Positions 1 to 5,221 of a stretch of DNA of 6,865 bases are shown in pieces. The DNA lies in assembly GCA_028723545.1 (NCBI GenBank), contig JAQYER010000014.1, positions 1-6,865 on the forward strand. The letters are read 5' to 3'. Under the pieces are notes generated by a model. It ran no database searches. It saw only the letters and a program-made list of their open reading frames with translations, and was not told the DNA's origin. Made by a program: the position numbers and the translations under genes. This DNA is from Caryophanales bacterium. GTDB taxonomy: Bacteria; Bacillota_I; Bacilli_A; RFN20; CAG-826. How positions within the stretch are numbered: the first letter of the stretch is position 1; each line of letters begins with the position of its first letter.

Positions 1-40
1 TCAATTTTGAACTTCTTACATAACTTTTGAAATTATTATC
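1..40. repeat. Direct repeat copy inside dinB, at the window edge
   Basis: Positions 1-40 match 94-133 at 37 of 40 bases (mismatches at 4, 29 and 38), and the match runs into the window edge, so the repeat may be longer. The offset is 93 bp, exactly 31 codons, so both copies are read in the same frame and both encode DNNFKSYVRSSK. Two of the three differences are synonymous (Phe TTC/TTT, Asp GAT/GAC); the third changes Met to Leu. Confidence 0.9.
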
Positions 41-1018
41 AAATATTGATAAAGCTTGTGAATAAATATCATTAAAATCATTTGAATTAAATTTCATTTT
101 TGAACTTCTTACATAACTTTTAAAATTATTGTCTTTTAAGATAAGTTGGACAGTTAAACCAATTTTATTAACACTTTTCGCATGTTTAGAAACTTCTTTA
201 GATGCAATTTTAATTGCTTCATAAATTGTGTCTACATCATTTGTGTCTTTTTCTAATGTATGAGAATGAGAAATTGATTTAGGATCAAAATGTTCAGTTG
301 AAACAACATCATCGCCTTGACCATTAATCCAATCTTTTATCCCATAATAAAATTTTCCTAAAATATTAAATAATTGTTCATCAATTTCTTCATTATTAAT
401 TCTTTTGGCTAAATCACCAATTGTATTAATACCAATTTCTCTTAATCGAGGAGATGTCTTTTTTCCAATTCCAAAGAAATCTTCAATTTTTAATGGATAT
501 AAAATATTTGGAATATCTTTATTACGGATTATTGTTATTCCCATTGGCTTTTTAAGATCAGAACCCATCTTAGCCAAGAATTTTGTTTTCGCTACACCGA
601 TTGAACACATTAAAGAAGTCGATTCAAATAATTTTGTTTGAATATTTTTAATATATTCAATTGGGTTGATATTATTTTTGATTTGTGAAGTTATATCAAT
701 ATAGCATTCATCGATAGATACTGGTTCAATTATTGTAGAGAATTGTTTTAAAAAATTAAAAAACTCAGTACTTTTTTGATGATAATATGGATAATCACCA
801 TTCAATAAAATTAAATTTTCACATAATTCTAAAGCTTTAAATACTGGCATTCCGGAACGAACACCATATTCACGAGCTTTATATGAACACGTTGAAACAA
901 TTCCTCCTCTTCCTACATGCCCAATCGCGACAGGCTTTCCAATAAGTGAAGGATTTTTAATTTCTTCGCACCTAACAAAGAAATAATTTAAATCGATGTG
1001 AAGTATTACTTTTGCCAT
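1..1018 (-). CDS. dinB: DNA polymerase IV (Y-family translesion polymerase), 3' end beyond the window
   Basis: Translating the minus strand from the ATG at 1018-1016 gives 339 open codons to the left edge, with no stop seen. The product is an error-prone Y-family polymerase that copies past damaged template bases in the cytoplasm. Visible motifs are HIDLNYFF at residues 7-14 (catalytic Asp9; Phe14 at the steric-gate position), CSYKAREYGVRSGMP at 44-58, EPVSIDECYID at 98-108 with the metal-binding pair Asp103/Glu104, KTKFLAKMGSDLKKP in the palm/thumb, and a helix-hairpin-helix stretch, FFGIGKKT. The little-finger domain follows, and the C-terminal clamp-binding motif would lie off the window. 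No Shine-Dalgarno precedes the ATG. Odd points: residues 327-338 repeat residues 296-307 exactly where the last little-finger strand is expected, and Arg16 is the only AGG codon I found in the seven genes. Family assignment is firm; the choice of dinB over another Y-family paralogue is less so. Confidence 0.93.
   Translation of the reverse strand, partial: MAKVILHIDLNYFFVRCEEIKNPSLIGKPVAIGHVGRGGIVSTCSYKAREYGVRSGMPVFKALELCENLILLNGDYPYYHQKSTEFFNFLKQFSTIIEPVSIDECYIDITSQIKNNINPIEYIKNIQTKLFESTSLMCSIGVAKTKFLAKMGSDLKKPMGITIIRNKDIPNILYPLKIEDFFGIGKKTSPRLREIGINTIGDLAKRINNEEIDEQLFNILGKFYYGIKDWINGQGDDVVSTEHFDPKSISHSHTLEKDTNDVDTIYEAIKIASKEVSKHAKSVNKIGLTVQLILKDNNFKSYVRSSKMKFNSNDFNDIYSQALSIFDNNFKSYVRSSKL
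94..133. repeat. Direct repeat partner inside dinB
   Basis: This is the first copy in the protein (residues 296-309) of the 40-bp repeat whose second copy sits at 1-40. It occupies the expected beta-strand of the little-finger domain, just after LTVQLILK, so this is probably the native position. The copy at the edge would then be the extra one. Confidence 0.9.
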
Positions 1019-1024
1019 AATTAA

Positions 1025-1053
1025 ATAATAATCAAAGATTATTGATTGTTCAA
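1025..1053 (-). promoter_or_regulatory. Candidate sigma-A promoter of dinB, possibly leaderless
   Basis: On the minus strand, TTGAAC (1053-1048) is followed by a 17-nt spacer and TATTAT (1030-1025). Only six bases (TTAATT) separate the -10 box from the dinB ATG, so transcription would start at or within a base or two of the ATG. This agrees with the absence of any Shine-Dalgarno before dinB. The gap is so AT-rich that a chance match is quite possible. Confidence 0.4.
1027..1043 (-). other. Hairpin with C-TTT-G triloop, just before dinB
   Basis: The minus strand reads AATAATC-TTT-GATTATT, a perfect 7-bp stem with a three-base loop, covering bases -9 to -25 relative to the dinB ATG, where a Shine-Dalgarno would normally be. 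It shares the 11-base core AATCAAAGATT (plus strand, 1030-1040) with the hairpin at 1078-1094. It overlaps the -10 box proposed for dinB. Only one G-C pair is present, so the stem is weak. Confidence 0.45.
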
Positions 1054-1057
1054 TAAT
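1038..1057. other. Alternative hairpin competing with the 1027-1043 stem
   Basis: ATTATTGA (1038-1045), a four-base loop and TCAATAAT (1050-1057) form a perfect 8-bp stem. Its left arm shares 1038-1043 with the right arm of the triloop hairpin at 1027-1043, so the two cannot form together. It also covers the -35 box proposed for dinB. It may be chance in such AT-rich DNA. Confidence 0.35.
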
Positions 1058-1077
1058 TATGTTAACCAAAATAAGTA

Positions 1078-1094
1078 AAGAATCAAAGATTCTT
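1078..1094 (-). terminator. Weak hairpin directly after dxs, possible 3'-end element
   Basis: Three bases after the dxs stop, the minus strand reads AAGAATC-TTT-GATTCTT, a perfect 7-bp stem with a triloop. Its position suits a terminator or mRNA 3'-end stabiliser. The stem has only two G-C pairs, and the downstream sequence (TACTTATTTTGG) is T-rich without a continuous T tract, so efficient intrinsic termination is doubtful. Confidence 0.4.
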
Positions 1095-1097
1095 CAT

Positions 1098-2975
1098 TTA
1101 TATCTTTTTAATATCGTCAATAATTTGTTCTGGGGTTAAATGATATTTTTCTAATTGTTCTAATATCGTGCCTTGTTTAATAAATTCATCACTAATTGAA
1201 TAAATGTGGGTAATACCTTTATAACCGTATTCAATTAATTTTGTTGAAATAAATGACGCAAAACCACCTTTTGTTGAATATGGATTATAAATAACAATAT
1301 TTTTATATTTCAAACAATCAATCAATGCTTGTTCATCATATGGCTTTAAATATAAACAGTTATAAAATGATGCATCAACATTGTTATCGTTAATTAATTT
1401 TAATAATTCGTTTTGTAAAGGTCCAATTGCTAAGATAACAATGTTATTTGATTCAGATTTCTTTTTTAATATCCATTTTCTAAAGGAAATATTAACATTT
1501 TTATCAACTTTTGGATTAGAAACATAATTACGCGGAAAACGAATGAAAAATGGACCTCGATTGTTAAATGATTCATTAAATAAAAGATTAGCTTCAGTAA
1601 CATTAGAAGGCATTGTCAAAACAATATTTGGAGTGTTAATTAAAAATGATTCGTCATAAATTCCTTGATGAGTTTCCCCATCTTCTCCAACAAATCCACT
1701 TCGATCAACTAAAATAGTTGAATTAATATTCATTCTCGCTAAATCATGAGAAATTTCATCAAAAGATCTTTGCATGAATGTTGAATAAATAGCGATAATT
1801 GGATGATATGAACATAAAGAAAGAGAAGACGCCATAACGAAAGCATGTTCTTCAGAAATCCCGACATCAAAAGATCTATTTGGATATTGTTCAAAAACTT
1901 TTTCTAATTCACTACCTTTTAAGGTAGCTGGCGATATAACAACTGTGCGTTCATCGTCTTTCATTTTATCAAATACAAAGTCAGCAAAAATTTTTGACCA
2001 AGATTTTGTTAAGTGATGATCGTTTTTCGGTAAAGAGGTTTCAATATCAAAAGGCGCAACACCATGCCAAGTGCCTATTTCATCATTTTCTGCTGGGGCA
2101 TAGCCTTTGCCTTTTATCGTATTTACGTGCAAAATAACCGATTTAGGCGTTTTTATTGCTTCCTTAAGGGCTTTATCTAATGATTTGAAATTATGACCGT
2201 TTACAGGCCCAATATAATAATATCCCAAATCATTAAAGAAGTTATGAGGGACAAGGATAGCAGAAATCCAATTCTTGATTGTTCGAGTTATTTTAAAAAT
2301 AAAACGGCCAAATTTTGTTTTGGATAATGAATTAGTGTATCGCTTCTTACTGTTTAAATACCCTTTTGAGGCAGATAATTTTGCAAAAACAACACCTAAA
2401 CCACCAGTAGGCTTTGAAATGGACATCTCGTTATCATTAATAATGATAATAACTTTATGATTTGAATGAGGAATATCATTTAATGCTTCAAAAGATAATC
2501 CATTAACGATAGAACCATCGCCAATAACAGCGACGCAATTATAATTATCATTAGATAAATCTCTCGCAACGGCAAAACCATATGCAGCCGAAATAGAAGT
2601 TGAACTATGACCAGCTTCAAAACAATCATAATTCGATTCATCCATTTTTTGAAATCCAGAAACTCCATCAGATTTTCTTAAACGTTCTAAAGAACGACCG
2701 GTTAAAATTTTATGAGTATAAGATTGATGACCAACATCGAACACGACTTTATCTTTTTGGAAATCGAAGTGACGATGAAGAGCGATAGTTAATTCAACAA
2801 CACCTAGATTAGAAGACAAATGGCCACCATTAATTGATGTTTCTTTAATGATTTCTTTACGAATATCATCCGCTAAGATATCTAATTGTTTATAAGAAAG
2901 AGTACGAACAAAATAAGGATCTTTAATATCCTTTATATTAATATTATTAACTCTGTTAATATCTTTCTTTTTCAT
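1098..2975 (-). CDS. dxs: 1-deoxy-D-xylulose-5-phosphate synthase
   Basis: This 625-residue protein, normal for the family, condenses pyruvate with glyceraldehyde-3-phosphate using thiamine diphosphate. That is the first step of the MEP isoprenoid pathway and also a source of precursor for thiamine and, in some bacteria, pyridoxal. Motifs in order: HLSSNLG at 52-58, VGHQSYTHK at 81-89, GHSSTSISAAYG at 122-133, the cofactor-binding GDGSIVNG at 152-159 paired with NDNEMSIS at 180-187, HGVAPFD at 304-310, DVGISEEHA at 370-378 with catalytic Glu375, YSTFMQRSFDE at 397-407, DRSGFVGEDGETHQG at 424-438 and IRFPR at 478-482. The motif order and DRSGFVG identify it as Dxs rather than transketolase. 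The motif usually reads AEQH; here it is SEEH. All four Trp codons are TGG. No Shine-Dalgarno is visible; a TATAAT lies 18 nt upstream of the ATG. The usual neighbour ispA is missing between xseB and dxs. Confidence 0.97.
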   Translation of the reverse strand: MKKKDINRVNNINIKDIKDPYFVRTLSYKQLDILADDIRKEIIKETSINGGHLSSNLGVVELTIALHRHFDFQKDKVVFDVGHQSYTHKILTGRSLERLRKSDGVSGFQKMDESNYDCFEAGHSSTSISAAYGFAVARDLSNDNYNCVAVIGDGSIVNGLSFEALNDIPHSNHKVIIIINDNEMSISKPTGGLGVVFAKLSASKGYLNSKKRYTNSLSKTKFGRFIFKITRTIKNWISAILVPHNFFNDLGYYYIGPVNGHNFKSLDKALKEAIKTPKSVILHVNTIKGKGYAPAENDEIGTWHGVAPFDIETSLPKNDHHLTKSWSKIFADFVFDKMKDDERTVVISPATLKGSELEKVFEQYPNRSFDVGISEEHAFVMASSLSLCSYHPIIAIYSTFMQRSFDEISHDLARMNINSTILVDRSGFVGEDGETHQGIYDESFLINTPNIVLTMPSNVTEANLLFNESFNNRGPFFIRFPRNYVSNPKVDKNVNISFRKWILKKKSESNNIVILAIGPLQNELLKLINDNNVDASFYNCLYLKPYDEQALIDCLKYKNIVIYNPYSTKGGFASFISTKLIEYGYKGITHIYSISDEFIKQGTILEQLEKYHLTPEQIIDDIKKI

Positions 2976-3039
2976 AATACTATAAAACTACTAATTATAA
3001 ACTAAAATAAAACTAATAACTAATTTAAATACAAAGTAT
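2976..3039 (-). promoter_or_regulatory. xseB-dxs gap with candidate -10 box for dxs
   Basis: This 64-base gap is almost entirely A/T. On the minus strand it holds TATAAT at 2999-2994, 18 nt before the dxs ATG, with only a poor -35 candidate (TTAGTT, 18-nt spacer). A 9-base direct repeat (plus-strand ATAAAACTA) occurs at 2982-2990 and 3007-3015. A separate dxs promoter is possible, but read-through from the upstream genes is equally likely. Confidence 0.25.
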
Positions 3040-3042
3040 TTA
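3026..3042 (-). terminator. Weak hairpin overlapping the xseB stop codon
   Basis: The minus strand reads TAAATAC-TTT-GTATTTA, a perfect 7-bp stem with a three-base loop whose first three bases are the xseB stop codon. The layout (7-bp stem, C-TTT-G loop, 17 bases in all) is the same as at 1078-1094 and 1027-1043. It has one G-C pair and no T tract after it, so termination would be weak at best. Confidence 0.35.
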
Positions 3043-3231
3043 TTTTGCTAATTTATTAATTTTTTCCTCTGCTTCTTTTAAAGCTTGTTCTAATTGATCA
3101 ATAATTGTCTTTCCTTGTTCATAAAGAGCAATTGATTCATCTAATGGTAATGTTTGGTTTTCGATTTTATTAACAATTTCTTCTAATTGTTTTAAGCTTG
3201 CTTCAAAATCAATTTTCTTATTATCTTGCAT
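3040..3231 (-). CDS. xseB: Exodeoxyribonuclease VII small subunit
   Basis: XseB is the small helical subunit that binds along XseA to form exonuclease VII, a processive single-strand DNA exonuclease used in mismatch and recombination repair. The 63-residue product is slightly shorter than the usual 70-80. It shows the family signature: FEASLKQLEEIVNKIE at 9-24, then LPLDESIALYEQGK at 28-41 and a second Lys/Glu-rich amphipathic helix to the end. The start is supported by AAGGAG (3244-3239) seven bases upstream. That Shine-Dalgarno forms the last two sense codons of xseA, whose stop is only four bases before the xseB ATG, so the two subunits are probably translationally coupled. The stop is TAA and lies inside a small hairpin. 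Confidence 0.95.
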   Translation of the reverse strand: MQDNKKIDFEASLKQLEEIVNKIENQTLPLDESIALYEQGKTIIDQLEQALKEAEEKINKLAK

Positions 3232-3235
3232 TTCC

Positions 3236-4441
3236 CTACTCCTTATTGTCTTTATTTATGACTTTTGAGGTTATTGAACCATCTTTAAATTGTGTTTTAA
3301 TGTTATTTCCGACTTTTATTTCGTCGACTGATTTTATTATATTCCCATTTTCATCGCTTATTAAGGCAAATCCGCGTTGTAATACTTTATATGGATTAAT
3401 TCCTTGTAATTTACTTTTAAGCGCCTCAAATTGGCTGTTTTTCTTATCAAATATTCTTAATAGCGAATTATGTAATTGCAATTTTGTTTGCTGTAATTGG
3501 TTTATTTTTGCTTCATATATCGAACCTGGATTGTTGAAAAAGGAACGATTTTTTAATAATTCTAATTTATTAGAAAGATATTTAATTCTTCCAGATAAAT
3601 TATCGTACATTGATTTTTGATAATCTGCGAATAGTTTTTCTAATTCTCTTTTATCAACTGTCGCTAATTCGGCCGCTCCAGTGGGAGTTGAAGCACGTTT
3701 GTCCGAAACATAGTCGACTAATGTAAAATCAATTTCGTGTCCAACTGCCGATATAGTTGGAATTGGTGAAGAAGCGATTAATCTTGCTAACGATTCATCG
3801 TTAAAGGCATATAAATCTTCATTTGATCCACCACCTCGACCGATAATAATCGTTGTTGGTTTATAAGTTAAAGCCAAATTAAAGGCTCTTATTAAATCTT
3901 GACTAGCGCCTTCTCCTTGGACTTGTGTTGGTATTTTAATTATTTCGACAATTGGATATCTTCTTAATAAATTTGTTTCAATATCCGCCATCGCAGCACT
4001 ATTTTTCCCAGAAATTACAGCGATAGATTTTGGAAAAATATTTATTTTTCTTTTTCTAGATTCATCAAATAATCCTTCAGCTTGCAATTTCTTTTTAATT
4101 TTTTCTAATTCTAGCAATTGAGCGCCTTTTCCAAATTTTTGAATTGCCTGCGCGTAAATTTGATATTCGCCTCTAGCAACATAAACATCAATGTAGCCAG
4201 AAACAATTACTTCGTCCCCGTCTTTAATATCATTATCAACATAATTCGTGTATGATTTAAACATCACACCCTTGATATATGAATTACTATCTTTAAGTGA
4301 GAAATAAATATGTCCAGTTGGATGTTTTTTATAGTTAGATAATTCTCCTTTAATTTGCAAACCTTTTAAAACGAAGTCACTAGTGACTTTATCTTTAATA
4401 TATTGGTTTATTGAGGTTGGAGAAAATAAATTATTAAGCAT
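3236..4441 (-). CDS. xseA: Exodeoxyribonuclease VII large subunit
   Basis: XseA is the catalytic subunit of exonuclease VII and degrades single-stranded DNA from both ends to oligonucleotides. The 401-residue product is at the short end of the normal range. Residues 23-103 are the N-terminal OB fold (IKGELSNYKKHPTGHIYFSLKD at 30-51, abridged by its first and last residues). The catalytic domain follows, with GRGGGSNEDLYAFNDE at 201-216 and VGHEIDFTLVDYVSDKRASTP at 233-253 (key His235, Asp238, Asp243). A long Lys/Glu/Leu-rich helical region at about 262-345 should carry XseB, and the C-terminal segment starts at NPYKVLQRGFALI (349-361). The ATG overlaps the end of nusB by eight bases and has no Shine-Dalgarno, which suggests initiation by coupling to nusB termination. 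The stop is TAG, the only one in the window. Confidence 0.96.
   Translation of the reverse strand: MLNNLFSPTSINQYIKDKVTSDFVLKGLQIKGELSNYKKHPTGHIYFSLKDSNSYIKGVMFKSYTNYVDNDIKDGDEVIVSGYIDVYVARGEYQIYAQAIQKFGKGAQLLELEKIKKKLQAEGLFDESRKRKINIFPKSIAVISGKNSAAMADIETNLLRRYPIVEIIKIPTQVQGEGASQDLIRAFNLALTYKPTTIIIGRGGGSNEDLYAFNDESLARLIASSPIPTISAVGHEIDFTLVDYVSDKRASTPTGAAELATVDKRELEKLFADYQKSMYDNLSGRIKYLSNKLELLKNRSFFNNPGSIYEAKINQLQQTKLQLHNSLLRIFDKKNSQFEALKSKLQGINPYKVLQRGFALISDENGNIIKSVDEIKVGNNIKTQFKDGSITSKVINKDNKE
3239..3244 (-). promoter_or_regulatory. Shine-Dalgarno of xseB inside xseA
   Basis: AAGGAG on the minus strand lies seven bases before the xseB ATG. The same six bases encode the final Lys-Glu of XseA, so ribosomes finishing xseA pass directly over it. 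It fixes the xseB start. Confidence 0.8.
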
Positions 4442-4853
4442 TTTGTAATGTTTTATCTAATATCGCGTTAACGAATTTATAATCAGTTGAATCCAGATAT
4501 TTCTTTGCTAATTTAACTGCGACATCAATAACGACTTTTTTATCAACATCTTTAACATAATAAAAATGAGAATATGAAAGAATAAGTAAAGCTTGTTCTA
4601 ATTTATTGATTCGATTAAATGTCCAGTTAATCATATTTGCTTGGAATGCTTTAGTGATTTTATCTAAATTTTTTAAAGAATATACTAAAATTTGCTGAGA
4701 AAACAATGGGACATCTTCAAAATCACAATCATAAGCGTCCATTAATAATTGTTTTACATCTAATTCTTGTTTTAAATCGATTAAAACGAGAGCTTGATAT
4801 AAAATCCCTAAAATTTTTTCTTGTTCTTTATTTCTAGATAATTCAAATTCCAT
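4434..4853 (-). CDS. nusB: Transcription antitermination / rRNA-processing factor NusB
   Basis: NusB is a small all-helical RNA-binding protein that, with NusE (S10), binds boxA in rRNA leaders and stops premature termination by RNA polymerase. The 139-residue product has the family length. The N-terminal half is divergent (SRNKEQEKILGILYQAL replaces the common R..A...LY pattern). The C-terminal half is clear: WTFNRINKLEQALLILSYS at 77-95, VVIDVAVKLAKKY at 107-119 (the usual VINEAVELAKKY) and DYKFVNAILDK at 124-134. TAAGGAA (4868-4862), eight bases before the ATG, overlaps the stop of the upstream Asp23 gene. The gene order Asp23-nusB-xseA matches the Firmicute cluster and supports the assignment; folD, which often sits between nusB and xseA, is absent. 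Confidence 0.92.
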   Translation of the reverse strand: MEFELSRNKEQEKILGILYQALVLIDLKQELDVKQLLMDAYDCDFEDVPLFSQQILVYSLKNLDKITKAFQANMINWTFNRINKLEQALLILSYSHFYYVKDVDKKVVIDVAVKLAKKYLDSTDYKFVNAILDKTLQNA

Positions 4854-4861
4854 AAATTTTA

Positions 4862-4868
4862 TTCCTTA
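4862..4868 (-). promoter_or_regulatory. Shine-Dalgarno of nusB overlapping the upstream stop
   Basis: TAAGGAA on the minus strand lies eight bases before the nusB ATG. Its first three bases are the TAA stop of the Asp23-family gene, so termination there places a ribosome next to the nusB start. Confidence 0.65.
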
Positions 4869-5201
4869 AATGATAGATGTAATATTAATTGTAATCGCAA
4901 ACGGAACGGATTCAGTATATTCTTGAAGCGCATTACTAATTTCTTGTTGAATGGCGACTGATACTTTAGTTGGATTAGCGTTTTTTTCAACAGAAATATC
5001 AACCTTAACTTCAACTTCGCCATTGCGATGGAAAGTTACATCGATTGGTGTATCGATTGAGAATAAGCGTTTTTTTGATTTTGATATTGTCGCTCCTTGA
5101 ACTCTTTCAACAGCTTCAATCGCGATTGTCTTGAAAACATTGCGATTAATCGCAAGTTTCCCATAATTATTGTAATTTTGAATTGTGTTATATTCGGCCA
5201 T
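4866..5201 (-). CDS. yqhY: Asp23/Gls24 family (DUF322) envelope-stress protein, YqhY-like
   Basis: This 111-residue protein has the full Asp23/Gls24 domain. GKLAINRNVFKTIAIEAVERVQGA at 14-37 (split here at V22) gives the usual 'G.i.I...V...IA..a...v.GV' start; a beta pair IDVTFHRNGEVEVKVDISV follows at 53-71, then a helix with VSVAIQQEISNALQEYT at 80-96 and the closing strand FAITINITSI. There is no signal peptide or membrane segment. The family includes cell-envelope stress proteins, and B. subtilis YqhY, next to nusB, has been linked to acetyl-CoA carboxylase control; that role here is inferred only from position. The ATG shares one base with the tkt stop (TAATG). A strong AAGGAGGTT (5221-5213), inside the last tkt codons, serves as Shine-Dalgarno with a longish 13-base spacing from its AGGAGG core. 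Confidence 0.88.
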   Translation of the reverse strand: MAEYNTIQNYNNYGKLAINRNVFKTIAIEAVERVQGATISKSKKRLFSIDTPIDVTFHRNGEVEVKVDISVEKNANPTKVSVAIQQEISNALQEYTESVPFAITINITSII

Positions 5202-5221
5202 TATTTATTAATAACCTCCTT
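5199..5221 (-). promoter_or_regulatory. Shine-Dalgarno and TAATG coupling junction between tkt and the Asp23 gene
   Basis: AAGGAGGTT (5221-5213) is the best ribosome-binding match in the window. It lies in the tkt codons for Lys-Glu-Val. The tkt stop TAA and the downstream ATG share base 5201. This is a classical termination-reinitiation layout and fixes the Asp23-family start. Confidence 0.75.

Noticed and set aside
405..641. 78-codon open frame on the plus strand
   Set aside because: It is antisense to the dinB palm/thumb region and shows no family features.
969..973. Single AGG codon (dinB Arg16) as a sign of the AGG-to-Met reassignment reported in some uncultured Bacilli
   Set aside because: One codon at a poorly conserved position is not diagnostic. 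Rarity of AGG is expected in AT-rich DNA where AGA is preferred.
1048..1066. LexA-type SOS operator upstream of dinB
   Set aside because: TTGAAC at 1053-1048 is half of a GAAC-N4-GTTC pattern, but the second half is absent. The GTTAAC palindrome at 1061-1066 is not a LexA box.
1078..1094. Strong intrinsic terminator after dxs
   Set aside because: The stem is A/T-rich with only two G-C pairs and no continuous T run follows, so I list it only as a weak 3'-end element.
2275..2788. Two short plus-strand frames (2275-2460, 2600-2788) and one minus-strand frame (2480-2668) within dxs
   Set aside because: All lie inside the dxs reading frame region, which encodes its cofactor-binding motifs; they are shadows.
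3198..3620. 140-codon open frame on the plus strand
   Set aside because: It lies antisense to the 3' end of xseA and the start of xseB, both strong family matches. Its Cys/Phe/Leu-rich composition is typical of a reverse-strand shadow.
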